Shown here in pieces: positions 9,403 through 18,373 of a stretch of 64,000 nt of DNA. The stretch is taken from assembly GCA_019638015.1 (NCBI GenBank), contig JAHBUP010000001.1:1272424-1336423 (forward strand). Direction: 5' to 3'. Source of the stretch: Melioribacteraceae bacterium. GTDB lineage: Bacteria > Bacteroidota > Ignavibacteria > Ignavibacteriales > Melioribacteraceae. The translations under genes were made by a program, and so were the position numbers. The number at the start of each line of letters is the position of its first letter. Within the stretch, counting starts at the first letter, position 1. Under the pieces are notes generated by a model. It was not told the DNA's origin and searched no databases. It saw only the letters and a program-made list of their open reading frames with translations.

Positions 9403-12400
9403 ATGAGCGATTTCGTACACTTACATAATCATTCCCATTACAGCTTGCAGGATGGCGCTTGCACGGTGGAATCACTTGTGTATGGCGCAAAAAAACATGG
9501 CATGCATGCGGTCGCTTTAACCGATCATGGTGTAATGTTTGGAGTTTCTGAATTTTATAAAAAAGCTTCCAAAGAGGGGATTAAACCAATTATTGGGATG
9601 GAAGCATATATTGTAATTGATGGAACCCGCTTCGATAAAAAAGGTGACGAACCGGATTATGGTCAAAAGAAAAAGCATTATAATCATCTTCTGCTCCTTG
9701 CAAAAAATCTCACTGGCTACAAAAATTTAATGAAGCTTTCCACAATCGGTTTTACAGAAGGGTTCTATTATCGTCCCCGAATTGATTTCGAAACTTTAAC
9801 TAAATATAGCGAAGGTTTGATTGCTACCTCTGCTTGTCCGGCCGGACCAATATCAACCGCATTAGTTAATGATGATTACGATAAAGCTCGCCGAATAGCC
9901 ATTCAACTTAAAGAGTTATTTGATGAGGATTTTTATCTCGAAGTTCAAAATCATGGATTAGATGTTGAACAGCCGATTTTGCATGGTATGCCAAAACTAG
10001 CTCACGATCTTAATATAAAACTTGTTGCTACAAATGATATTCATTATTTAGAAAAAGAACACGCTGTTCCTCACAATGTTTTATTGTGTCTTGGCGATAA
10101 AACCGGAAATGTTGATTATAAAGATCTTCGATACGGTACCGATGAAATATATTTCAAAAGTGCTGATGAGATGAAAAAACTTTTTAAAGATTATAAAGGC
10201 GCAATTGAGCATACCGTTGAGATTGAAGAAAAGATAAATCTAGACTTAAAAATGTCGGGGCATCTATATCCTAAATTCCCGATTCCAGAGAATTCAAAAG
10301 CAAAAACTTTAGATGAATATTTTGTTCAGCTTTCTGAAGAAAAAGTTCAAAGAAGATATAAAACAATTACTCCCGAAGTCGAAGACCGGTTTCGTTATGA
10401 AATAAAAGTAATTAATGAAATGGGCTATGCCGGTTATTTTTTGATTGTGCAAGATTTCATCAATGCATCAAAAGAAAGCGGAATCCCGGTTGGCCCAGGA
10501 AGAGGAAGCGCCGCGGGAAGTTTGGTTGCCTACGTTTTGGGAATTACAAATGTCGATCCACTGAAGTATGATTTATTGTTTGAGCGGTTTTTAAATCCTG
10601 CCCGAAAATCTATGCCCGATATTGATGTTGATTTCGCGGATGATAAACGGGAAGATGTTATTAAATATGTGAAAGAAAAATATGGCGAAAGTTCGGTTGC
10701 TCAAATTATTACTTTTAACCGTCTTTCTTCAAAAGCAGTGTTGCGTGATGTTGCCCGTGTACTCAAAATCCCAATTCCAACAGTTAATAATATTACTAAG
10801 TGGATTCCGTCTAAGTTTGGCAGAGTTTATACAATTGATCAAGCAATAAATGAAGTCTCTGAATTAAAATGGCTCAAGAATACAGAAGATCCTCTAATGC
10901 AGGAATTACTGAAGTACGCTAGAGTTCTTGAGGGAATGAATAGGAATGCTTCCAAACATGCCGCCGGTGTTGTAATTACGCCGGGTGATGTTAGTGATTA
11001 TGTTCCTCTAGCTACATATGGTGATGATAATTCGCTTGTTACGCAATTCAATATGAAAGAACTTGAAGAAGCGGGACTTCTTAAAATGGATTTTCTTGGT
11101 CTTCGTACGCTTTCAATCATCAGAGATACAATTGAACTTGTGAAACAAACTCGCGGCAAGGATATAGATATTGATGATATACCTGTTGATGACCCTAAAA
11201 CATATGAACTATTCAGCAAAGGACAGACTACTGCGGTATTTCAGTTTGAAAGTGCCCCGATGCGTGAATATCTAAAAAGATTAAAAGCCACTTCTATTAG
11301 TGACCTCTCCGCTATGAATGCTTTGTATCGTCCCGGTCCAATGGATTATATTGAAGAATTCATTTCATGTAAACATGGTAAGAAAAAAATTACATACCTT
11401 CATCCAATCCTCGAACCAATTTTAAAGGAAACATATGGTGTTATTGTTTATCAAGAACAGGTAATACAGATTGCCAATAAAATTGCAGGGATGACTTTAG
11501 CAGAGGCAGATCTTCTCCGACGTGCAATGGGTAAGAAAGATTTAAAAGCTATGGCTGAGCAGAAAACCAAGTTTGTTGAAGGTGCCGAAAAAAATAATAT
11601 AAAGAAGAAAATTTCTGAAGAAATTTTTGATGTGATAGATAAGTTCGCAAACTATGGATTTAACAAGAGCCATTCGGTTGCATATTCAATTGTTGCTTTT
11701 CAGACAGCTTATCTAAAAGCGCATTATCCCGAAGAATTTTTAGCCGCTAACCTTTCAAATGAATTTGGCGATACTGATAAAGTAACTACTTTACTGGAGG
11801 ACTGTCGTAAACTTGGAATTAAAGTTTTGCCGCCGGATATTAATAATCCTTCAACCAAATTTATTGTTAGAGATAAACAAATAATTTTTGGAATGTCGGC
11901 AATTAAAAATGTAGGCGTTAACGCTGTGGAATCTATTAAAGCATCACACAAAAAAATAAATAGAAGTTTTACCAGCATATATGATTTCTGTGCCTACAAT
12001 GATACACGAGTTGTAAATAAGCGTGCATTGGAAGGATTAGTACTTGCCGGCGCGTTCGATTCCTGCGGCGGAAGCAGGGCACAAAATTTTGCTGCCATTG
12101 AAGAAGCTATCTCATTCGGAAATAAACTTCATTCTGCAAAAATATCTCATTCCGATAGTTTGTTTGGAGCCGATAATTCTGAATTGCACATTCAAGAACC
12201 TGAACTTCCACAAAATCAACCATGGACAACTAAGGAACGTCTTGCAAAAGAGAGAGAAGTTTTAGGATTTTATTTAACCGATCATCCCTTAAGAAATTTT
12301 GAATTAGAATATCGGTCTTTTGCCTCGGTTCATCTCGGTGAAACCGAAACATATAAATTTGAAGAAAAGATAATTGCTTGTGGAGTTATTACTGATGTCA

Positions 12401-12858
12401 AAACAAAAATTGATAAAGCCGGCAAAAAGATGGCTTTCTTCAAATTAGATGATTTTTCCGGCTCATGTGAGTGTTTAACTTTTTCAAAAGTATTTGCCGT
12501 TTGTGAAGACTTAATTATGCCTGAATCTACAGTATTAGTAAAAGGGACACTTGAGAGCAGTGGAGATGCGGTAAAACTTCATGTGGATGAAGTACTTCCG
12601 CTTGAAAAATCAGCGGAGCTTCTTACTAAAAGAATAGGGATCATACTGGATTCATCAATTCATGACGAATCAATAACCTCACAAATAAAAAAAATTATTG
12701 AGGAGTGTGAAGGAAATATGCCACTCGCTCTATGTGTCAAAGATAAAGGAGTTGTAAGAGAGTTTTATTTAACTCAAAAAATTTCTTTCAATTCAACAAC
12801 TATTAAAAGAATAATTGAGCTTCTCGGAGAAGAATCTATAGTTTATTTCCCGGTTTAA
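9403..12858 (+). CDS. dnaE: DNA polymerase III alpha subunit
   Basis: The replicative polymerase catalytic subunit, 1151 residues, close to the usual length of about 1160. The N-terminal PHP domain begins VHLHNHSHYSLQDG and has DHGVMFG. The polymerase core carries GPGRGSAAGSL and the catalytic aspartates in PDIDVDFADD (about residues 405-413). YRPGPMDYI, the YQEQVIQ segment and the NKSHSVAYS segment follow, and an OB-fold domain occupies about 980-1070. I chose ATG 9403, directly before the PHP motif; the in-frame extension to a TTG at 9358 would translate the hairpin. No recognisable Shine-Dalgarno precedes the start. Confidence 0.97.
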   Translation: MSDFVHLHNHSHYSLQDGACTVESLVYGAKKHGMHAVALTDHGVMFGVSEFYKKASKEGIKPIIGMEAYIVIDGTRFDKKGDEPDYGQKKKHYNHLLLLAKNLTGYKNLMKLSTIGFTEGFYYRPRIDFETLTKYSEGLIATSACPAGPISTALVNDDYDKARRIAIQLKELFDEDFYLEVQNHGLDVEQPILHGMPKLAHDLNIKLVATNDIHYLEKEHAVPHNVLLCLGDKTGNVDYKDLRYGTDEIYFKSADEMKKLFKDYKGAIEHTVEIEEKINLDLKMSGHLYPKFPIPENSKAKTLDEYFVQLSEEKVQRRYKTITPEVEDRFRYEIKVINEMGYAGYFLIVQDFINASKESGIPVGPGRGSAAGSLVAYVLGITNVDPLKYDLLFERFLNPARKSMPDIDVDFADDKREDVIKYVKEKYGESSVAQIITFNRLSSKAVLRDVARVLKIPIPTVNNITKWIPSKFGRVYTIDQAINEVSELKWLKNTEDPLMQELLKYARVLEGMNRNASKHAAGVVITPGDVSDYVPLATYGDDNSLVTQFNMKELEEAGLLKMDFLGLRTLSIIRDTIELVKQTRGKDIDIDDIPVDDPKTYELFSKGQTTAVFQFESAPMREYLKRLKATSISDLSAMNALYRPGPMDYIEEFISCKHGKKKITYLHPILEPILKETYGVIVYQEQVIQIANKIAGMTLAEADLLRRAMGKKDLKAMAEQKTKFVEGAEKNNIKKKISEEIFDVIDKFANYGFNKSHSVAYSIVAFQTAYLKAHYPEEFLAANLSNEFGDTDKVTTLLEDCRKLGIKVLPPDINNPSTKFIVRDKQIIFGMSAIKNVGVNAVESIKASHKKINRSFTSIYDFCAYNDTRVVNKRALEGLVLAGAFDSCGGSRAQNFAAIEEAISFGNKLHSAKISHSDSLFGADNSELHIQEPELPQNQPWTTKERLAKEREVLGFYLTDHPLRNFELEYRSFASVHLGETETYKFEEKIIACGVITDVKTKIDKAGKKMAFFKLDDFSGSCECLTFSKVFAVCEDLIMPESTVLVKGTLESSGDAVKLHVDEVLPLEKSAELLTKRIGIILDSSIHDESITSQIKKIIEECEGNMPLALCVKDKGVVREFYLTQKISFNSTTIKRIIELLGEESIVYFPV

Positions 12859-12882
12859 GTGGATAGCAATAACTTCTATTCA

Positions 12883-12913
12883 TTTGATTTATTTTTTCGA
12901 TTTGTTATGTTTG
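12883..12913 (+). promoter_or_regulatory. Perfect Bacteroidota-type promoter before the enoyl-reductase gene
   Basis: TTTG at 12883-12886 and TATGTTTG at 12906-12913 are separated by exactly 19 bases, a full match to the Bacteroidota consensus. It lies 28 bases before the ATG at 12942 and probably drives the SDR, acyl-CoA dehydrogenase and perhaps thioredoxin. Confidence 0.75.
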
Positions 12914-12941
12914 TGCCTCAAATGTAAAGAGGATAAAATAG

Positions 12942-13766
12942 ATGGAAAAGAAATGGGCTCTAATTTTAGGAGCTTCTAGCGGGTTTGGCGGAGCAACAGC
13001 AGTTGAACTTGCAAAAAATGGTTATAATATTTTCGGTGTTCATTTAGACCGCCAGGCTACAATGACTAATGTTCATTCTATAACCAGAAAGATTGAAAGA
13101 GTAGGTCAGAAAGCGGTTTTTTTCAATATCAATGCCGCCGATCAAATTAAGATTAATGATACACTGGATGAAATAAAGGAAAGATTTGCTACCAAAGAAC
13201 ATCCTTATGTTCATGTATTAATTCATTCGCTCGCTTTCGGTACATTAAAACCTTTCATATCAAAAGACCCAAATTCCGTTATTTCTCCATCCCAAATGAA
13301 TATGACACTGGATGTTATGGCACATTCATTAGTTTATTGGACTCAAGGTTTAATCCATAGAGAATTATTTGCACAGGGTGGAAGAATATTTGCTCTCACC
13401 AGCGCAGGTTCCCATTCTGTAATTCCAAACTATGGTGCAGTATCTGCGGCAAAAGCAGCGCTCGAAGCACATATTCGTCAGCTATCTGTAGAACTTGGTC
13501 AATTTAAAATTTCTTGTAACTCTATAATGGCTGGTGTAACCGATACTCCCGCAGGAAATAAAATTCCAATGTTCGATAAAATGATGTCGGCCGCTAAAAT
13601 GAAAAACCCACATGGAAGATTAACCACTCCTGAAGATGTCGCAAAAGCAATTGTACTTCTCTGCGATGAACGAGCAGATTGGATCTCAGGAAATGTATTG
13701 GGTGTTGACGGTGGTGAGTACATTGTAAATTATATCGGTGAAAAAACTTCCCAGATCATCAAATAA
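12942..13766 (+). CDS. SDR-family enoyl-ACP reductase-like protein (FabI/FabL-like)
   Basis: A short-chain dehydrogenase of 274 residues. The nucleotide-binding loop is the classical SDR form GASSGFG, as in FabL, not the FabI form. The active-site segment IPNYGAVSAAKAALEA has Tyr164 and Lys171 spaced by seven (Yx6K), as in FabI/FabL/InhA enoyl reductases rather than the YxxxK of ordinary SDRs. The tyrosine that FabI has ten residues earlier is replaced by Ser. HSLAFGT fits the usual fourth strand. The best reading is reduction of trans-2-enoyl-ACP with NAD(P)H in fatty acid elongation, but a specialised enoyl/ketoacyl reductase cannot be excluded. A perfect promoter precedes it. Confidence 0.7.
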   Translation: MEKKWALILGASSGFGGATAVELAKNGYNIFGVHLDRQATMTNVHSITRKIERVGQKAVFFNINAADQIKINDTLDEIKERFATKEHPYVHVLIHSLAFGTLKPFISKDPNSVISPSQMNMTLDVMAHSLVYWTQGLIHRELFAQGGRIFALTSAGSHSVIPNYGAVSAAKAALEAHIRQLSVELGQFKISCNSIMAGVTDTPAGNKIPMFDKMMSAAKMKNPHGRLTTPEDVAKAIVLLCDERADWISGNVLGVDGGEYIVNYIGEKTSQIIK

Positions 13767-13779
13767 AATGGATATATAA

Positions 13780-14922
13780 ATGAACGAATTTCAATTTACT
13801 GAAGAACAAAAAATGCTGCGGGAAATGACCCGCGATTTTGTTAATAACGAGATTAAACCAATTGCTTCAAAAATAGATTCAGATGAAAAAATACCAACAG
13901 ATTTAATTAAGAAATTAGGTGAGCTTGGATTTTTGGGTGTAGCGTTTCCGGAAGAATATGGAGGTGGTGGATTTGGAGAGGTTGGTTATTGTGTGATGCA
14001 GGAAGAAATTGCGCGGGGATGTATGTCTACTGCCACATTTATCGGCGCGCATCAATCAATCGGCTCTAATGTAATTTATATTGGTGGAACAGAAGAACAA
14101 AAACAAAAATATTTAGCACCACTTGCAAAGGGAGAAAAGATTGGAGCCTTCTGTTTAACCGAAGCGCAGGCCGGTTCCGATTCTTTTAATGTAAAAACAC
14201 GCGCTCAGCTTGATGGTAACGAGTGGGTAATTAATGGTGAAAAGCTTTGGATTACAAATGGTGGTATTGCTAATATTGTTTCTGTTTTTGCGAGAACCGA
14301 AAAAGGAATTAGCGCTTTTGTAGTACCAACCGAAACTCCGGGCTATCAAGCCGGTCCGCCGGAAAAGAAGATGGGCATAAAGGGGAGTGCAACTAATGCA
14401 ATCACTTTTGATAATGTTAGAATACCAAAAGAAAATTTAATTGGAACAGATGGAAGAGGATTTGTTCTTGCAATGAAAACACTTGATGCCGGTCGTTTAG
14501 GCTTGGGTGCGGCATGCCTCGGCGCGGCAAAAGAATTAATGGAAATGAGTGCTGTTTATGCAAAACAGAGAAAACAGTTCGACCAAACAATTTCAAGTTT
14601 TCAGGCAATTCAATTTATGCTCGCTGAAATGTCTGCTATGATTTATGCGATGGAATCTATGGTTTATAGAACTGCAGTTGATTATGATCTTAAAAAAGAT
14701 ATATCCCGATATTCGGCTATTGTAAAGTTATATTGCTCAGAGTCTCTTGATAAAATTGCCGATTACGCGGTTCAAATTCATGGTGGAATGGGTTATTCAC
14801 GTGAATTGCCGATTGAAAGATATTACCGCGATTCGAGAATCAACAGAATTTTTGAAGGTACTAATGAAATTCAAAAAGGAATTATTGCACGCGATGTTTT
14901 AAAAAGAAATGGTGCTCAATAG
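13780..14922 (+). CDS. Acyl-CoA dehydrogenase (short/medium-chain type)
   Basis: FAD enzyme of beta-oxidation that oxidises acyl-CoA to trans-2-enoyl-CoA and passes electrons to an electron-transfer flavoprotein. The 380 residues cover the three ACAD domains: helical N-terminus, the FAD-binding FCLTEAQAGSD and WITNGG motifs in the beta domain, and a C-terminal helical domain with QIHGGMGYSRELP. The catalytic base is Glu359 in RIFEGTNEIQ, the short/medium-chain position. It starts 13 bases after the SDR gene, so the two are probably co-transcribed. Substrate chain length is not readable. Confidence 0.93.
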   Translation: MNEFQFTEEQKMLREMTRDFVNNEIKPIASKIDSDEKIPTDLIKKLGELGFLGVAFPEEYGGGGFGEVGYCVMQEEIARGCMSTATFIGAHQSIGSNVIYIGGTEEQKQKYLAPLAKGEKIGAFCLTEAQAGSDSFNVKTRAQLDGNEWVINGEKLWITNGGIANIVSVFARTEKGISAFVVPTETPGYQAGPPEKKMGIKGSATNAITFDNVRIPKENLIGTDGRGFVLAMKTLDAGRLGLGAACLGAAKELMEMSAVYAKQRKQFDQTISSFQAIQFMLAEMSAMIYAMESMVYRTAVDYDLKKDISRYSAIVKLYCSESLDKIADYAVQIHGGMGYSRELPIERYYRDSRINRIFEGTNEIQKGIIARDVLKRNGAQ

Positions 14923-14952
14923 TTTTATTAATAGAATAGGAGTTACTCATAA

Positions 14953-15273
14953 ATGAAAGCATTTGAATTTACGGATACAAATTTTACGACTGAAGCACTT
15001 CAAAGTGAAAAACCGGTTATAGTAGATTTTTGGGCTGAATGGTGCGGTCCATGCCGATTAATCGGTCCTATAATTGAGGAATTAAGTGATGAATATAAAG
15101 ACACGGTGAAAGTTGGTAAACTTAATGTTGATGATAATCAGCAGATAGCAATAAAATATGGAGTTCGCTCTATCCCAACCGTTTTATTTTTAAAAGGGGG
15201 ACAGGTAGTAGATCAAGTAATAGGAGCTGTTCCTAAATCTGTATTCATTGAAAAAATTACAAAGTTGGTTTAA
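14953..15273 (+). CDS. trxA: Thioredoxin
   Basis: Small cytoplasmic dithiol carrier of 106 residues that reduces protein disulfides. The active site is WAEWCGPC with Cys31 and Cys34, the buried Asp is in VDFWAEW, and the cis-proline loop is RSIPT. GGAG lies shortly upstream of the ATG. It starts 30 bases after the acyl-CoA dehydrogenase stop, and a secreted propeller gene follows at once. Confidence 0.96.
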   Translation: MKAFEFTDTNFTTEALQSEKPVIVDFWAEWCGPCRLIGPIIEELSDEYKDTVKVGKLNVDDNQQIAIKYGVRSIPTVLFLKGGQVVDQVIGAVPKSVFIEKITKLV

Positions 15274-15283
15274 TAAAATCAGT

Positions 15284-16270
15284 TTGATTTATAAAAAATA
15301 TTTTTTTCTACTGATATCTTTAATTTTGCTTTCCATTTCCCCGGTAGATGCCGGGGAATGGAAATATTTTAATAAAGATAATTCCGGAATCCCTTCTAAT
15401 AGCATTCGTCAGGTAATCCAGGATAAAAAAGGAAATTATTGGATTGCATCCATTGATAATGGTCTTATAAAATTTGACGGAAAGAAATGGACTTCTTATA
15501 ATACATCGAATTCCAAAATCCCCAATAACTATATCTTTTACTTAACTACCGATAAATATGATAATATCTGGATTGGAACATATGGCGGTGGATTGGTAAA
15601 ATTTGATGGAAGAAATAAATGGAGAGTATATAATTCGAAAAATTCCGGTTTGCCCAACGATTGGATTTATGCTATTTCTATCGATAAACAAAATAGAATC
15701 TGGATCGGAACCTATTCCGAAGGACTTACCCGGTTTTATAAAAATAAATGGAAAATTTACAATAACTCCAATTCATCGCTCACCTCAAATAAAATAACAA
15801 CTTTAGCTTGCGACAAAAAAAATAATTTATGGATTGGGACCTCCGACTCACTATTTCTTCTTGAAAAAAATAAATTGAAAACTCAATCAATGATTGGATA
15901 TAATGCAATTGATGAAACTCCCTACTCAATTGCAGTGAGCGATAATAATATTTATATAGCTTATAAATTTGGGGGTATTACAATTTTTGATGGAAATAGT
16001 TTTAAAATATTTAAAAGAGATTCAGGATTGCCAATCGAGGGATTTTATTCAATAACGGTAGATCATAATAAAAATGTTTTTGCCTCATCATTCGGAATGG
16101 GGGTACTAAAATATGCCGATGGAGTTTGGTATCACTTGAATAGTAAAAACAGTGAACTGATAGAAGATACTATCTTTTCAACATTTGTTGATTCAAACAA
16201 CACCAAGTGGTTTTGTACGCTTAATTCAGGCCTCTGTCTATTTAATGAGGATTCCATAATAATAAAATAA
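15284..16270 (+). CDS. Secreted two-component-regulator-type propeller repeat protein
   Basis: An exported beta-propeller of about 328 residues. At least six repeats of the pattern W-I-G-T-x5-GL-x-KFDG-x-W-x2-Y follow one another, with linkers such as NSGLPND and NSKIPNN, as in the Reg_prop repeats of hybrid sensor kinases. No kinase or output domain follows, so it is a stand-alone ligand-binding or scaffold protein. I chose TTG 15284, which gives a clean signal peptide (KK, a 13-residue hydrophobic core, VDA cleavage site); the longer TTG start at 15248 would overlap trxA by 26 bases. Ligand unknown. Confidence 0.75.
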   Translation: MIYKKYFFLLISLILLSISPVDAGEWKYFNKDNSGIPSNSIRQVIQDKKGNYWIASIDNGLIKFDGKKWTSYNTSNSKIPNNYIFYLTTDKYDNIWIGTYGGGLVKFDGRNKWRVYNSKNSGLPNDWIYAISIDKQNRIWIGTYSEGLTRFYKNKWKIYNNSNSSLTSNKITTLACDKKNNLWIGTSDSLFLLEKNKLKTQSMIGYNAIDETPYSIAVSDNNIYIAYKFGGITIFDGNSFKIFKRDSGLPIEGFYSITVDHNKNVFASSFGMGVLKYADGVWYHLNSKNSELIEDTIFSTFVDSNNTKWFCTLNSGLCLFNEDSIIIK

Positions 16271-16340
16271 CCTCGCTTTACTTTATTAATGTAAAAAGAC
16301 AATTATAACTTATTATGTTAGGTTTTTTTGAAAATAATTA

Positions 16341-16348
16341 TATCTTTG
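16341..16348 (+). promoter_or_regulatory. Probable -7 promoter element for serA
   Basis: TATCTTTG matches the TAnnTTTG element of Bacteroidota promoters. The -33 position carries only TTAG (16318-16321), so the match is partial. It lies 79 bases before the serA ATG in a 157-base gap that holds nothing else recognisable. Confidence 0.45.
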
Positions 16349-16427
16349 TGAGCTTAAAAAACGAAATTATTGATAATTCATAAACTTGAGACTCTCTAAA
16401 ACCCAAAATCCGCTATAAATCATTCAT

Positions 16428-18008
16428 ATGAAAAAAGTACTAATTAGTGAAAAGGTTAATTCAAAGCTCGTTGATATATTAAAGAGTAATTCACTTGATG
16501 TTGATTATTTGCCCGATCTTAAAAAGGAAGAACTATCTGGAATTATTGGGAAGTATCAAATTCTAGTAGTTCGAAGTGCAACCCAGGTTACCAAAGAGTT
16601 AATAGATAAAGCCGATAATCTTGAATTGATTGGGCGGGCTGGTACCGGCGTAGATAATATTGATTCGGATGCCGCGACAAAAAAGGGGATTATCGTAATG
16701 AATACTCCCGGGGGTAATACTATTTCTGCCGCCGAGCATGCATTTTCATTAATGTTGTCGATGTGCCGCCATATTCCTCAAGCGGATAAATCAATGAAAG
16801 AGGGAAAGTGGGACCGGAAATCATTTTCGGGAACTGAGCTCTTCGGAAAAAATTTAGGGGTGATTGGGCTAGGCAAAATTGGAAAAGAATTCGCATTGCG
16901 CGCGAAAGCATTTGGAATGAATATACTTGGTTTCGATCCTCTCGCTTCTTCGGGATTTGCCGATGAATATGGTATATTATTAGTCGGTCTCGAAGAATTA
17001 TATGCAAATGCGGATATAATTACATTGCATGTTCCTTTAACTGAAGAGACAAAAAATTTAATAGGTAAAGAAACGATCTCCAAATGTAAATCGGGTGTTA
17101 AAATTATTAATTGCGCAAGAGGCGGATTAATAAATGAACCTGAACTTCTTGAAGCAATTAAATCTGGTAAAGTATCTTCCGCGGCAATTGATGTATATGA
17201 ATCAGAACCACCAATTTATTGGGAACTGATCAATCATCCTAAAGTAGTTGCAACGCCTCATCTTGGCGCATCAACCGATGAAGCACAAGAAAAAGTGGCA
17301 GTTCAAATTGCTAATCAAATTGTTGATTGGGTTAATGGTAACGATTTAGTAGGTACCGTGAATGCCGTAGCAATTAATTTATTAAAGGATGAAAAAGTTC
17401 GCCCCTATGTCTCTTTAGCCGAAAAAATTGGCTCGCTTCATGTCCAGTTGCTGAAGTCGAATATCAATAAAATAATTATAACTTACCGGGGACAGCTTCT
17501 GGGAAAATCTTCTGAATTAATAAAATCCGCATTATTAAAGGGCATTCTTCAAAAAATGATTGCACAGCCGGTTAATCTTATTAATGCTCCATCCTTAGCC
17601 GAAGCTAAAGGAATTATTTTAGAGGAAATAAAAAGTACACCGGATGGAATATATTCTAATTTATTAAGTGTTCAGGTTATCTCAGAAACCGGTACAAAAA
17701 AAATTGCCGGTACTATAATGTTGAATGATGATCTTCGCATTGTAAGTATTGATGATTTTAATGCCGAGTTTAAGCCTGACGGAAATATTGTTCTCTATTA
17801 CAATATTGATAAACCGGGTGTGCTTGCAAAAGTGAGTTCAGTTCTATCTGAATCAAATATTAATATCGCGGGTTTATCATTGAGCCGGTTCGAAAAAGGG
17901 AAGCAAGCAGTTACTGTAATTAGCGTTGATGATACACCTAAAGAAGATGTAATTGAAAAAATGAAAAAGCTTGAAGCGGTAACTGCGGTATTTACAATAA
18001 AATTTTAG
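16428..18008 (+). CDS. serA: D-3-phosphoglycerate dehydrogenase, long form
   Basis: First enzyme of serine synthesis: oxidises 3-phosphoglycerate to 3-phosphohydroxypyruvate with NAD. The 526 residues match the long type with substrate-binding and NAD domains (1-315; GLGKIGKEFALRAKAFGM as the dinucleotide motif, catalytic Arg in NCARGG, Glu in YESEPP, His in TPHLGAST), an intervening domain (about 320-450), and a C-terminal ACT domain (about 455-526) that typically binds serine for feedback inhibition. A shorter relative is encoded on the opposite strand at 40325-41518, so one of the two may act on another 2-hydroxyacid. Confidence 0.93.
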   Translation: MKKVLISEKVNSKLVDILKSNSLDVDYLPDLKKEELSGIIGKYQILVVRSATQVTKELIDKADNLELIGRAGTGVDNIDSDAATKKGIIVMNTPGGNTISAAEHAFSLMLSMCRHIPQADKSMKEGKWDRKSFSGTELFGKNLGVIGLGKIGKEFALRAKAFGMNILGFDPLASSGFADEYGILLVGLEELYANADIITLHVPLTEETKNLIGKETISKCKSGVKIINCARGGLINEPELLEAIKSGKVSSAAIDVYESEPPIYWELINHPKVVATPHLGASTDEAQEKVAVQIANQIVDWVNGNDLVGTVNAVAINLLKDEKVRPYVSLAEKIGSLHVQLLKSNINKIIITYRGQLLGKSSELIKSALLKGILQKMIAQPVNLINAPSLAEAKGIILEEIKSTPDGIYSNLLSVQVISETGTKKIAGTIMLNDDLRIVSIDDFNAEFKPDGNIVLYYNIDKPGVLAKVSSVLSESNINIAGLSLSRFEKGKQAVTVISVDDTPKEDVIEKMKKLEAVTAVFTIKF

Positions 18009-18120
18009 ATTGGACTTTTAGTCGGGTTCTCGATTAATTGCTTGACAAAAAAGCTTCTGAATAGTAATTTCTCGAAAAAAAATAGGGATTTTTGGCAAAT
18101 GACACCAAAAATCGTTAAAA

Positions 18121-18184
18121 AAATTTGATTTAATAGCTCTGTTCGTTTATTTTGTACACGCTATAATGTATCTAAATCAAATTT
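18121..18184. repeat. Perfect 12-bp inverted repeat flanking the operon promoter
   Basis: AAATTTGATTTA at 18121-18132 is the exact reverse complement of TAAATCAAATTT at 18173-18184, with a 40-base spacer. The left arm includes the candidate -33 TTTG and the right arm lies just past the expected transcription start. It is operator-like, but no regulator gene is nearby. Confidence 0.6.
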
Positions 18185-18267
18185 CGTCTTTGGACGATGT
18201 CATTATTAATTAAGTTCCATGGTATTAAGGGCAAAAAAAAAGTACCATAATTTTGAAAGAAAATAAA

Positions 18268-18363
18268 ATGATACATAAACAAGCCAGGGAGGAAATTATT
18301 GATACCCTTTTTACAAGATTTAACATTTCAGAAAACCCTTTCTTAATTAACCAACAAAACTAA
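18268..18363 (+). CDS. Possible 31-residue leader ORF (uncertain)
   Basis: ATG at 18268 opens 31 codons that end with TAA at 18361-18363, and that stop runs straight into the AGGAG Shine-Dalgarno of the receptor gene. The predicted peptide is hydrophilic, with REEIIDTLFTRFN in the middle, and has no known motif. No good ribosome-binding site precedes it. The placement suggests translational coupling or a leader peptide, but chance is a fair alternative. Confidence 0.25.
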   Translation: MIHKQAREEIIDTLFTRFNISENPFLINQQN

Positions 18364-18373
18364 GGAGTAAAAT

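Larger units (their letters stand above)
18009..18373 (+). promoter_or_regulatory. Structured 365-base leader of the TonB/T9SS operon
   Basis: This is the longest stretch without a clear protein gene apart from the ssrA region. It holds a perfect 12-base inverted repeat (18121-18132 with 18173-18184), a 5-base-pair hairpin TCGTC-TTTG-GACGA (18184-18197), an ATGGTA/TACCAT pair (18219-18224 with 18243-18248) and a possible 31-codon ORF (18268-18363). A near-consensus promoter, TTTG at 18124-18127 then 19 bases then TTATTTTG at 18147-18154, overlaps the left repeat arm. This suggests a regulated promoter with a long 5' untranslated region. Confidence 0.5.
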
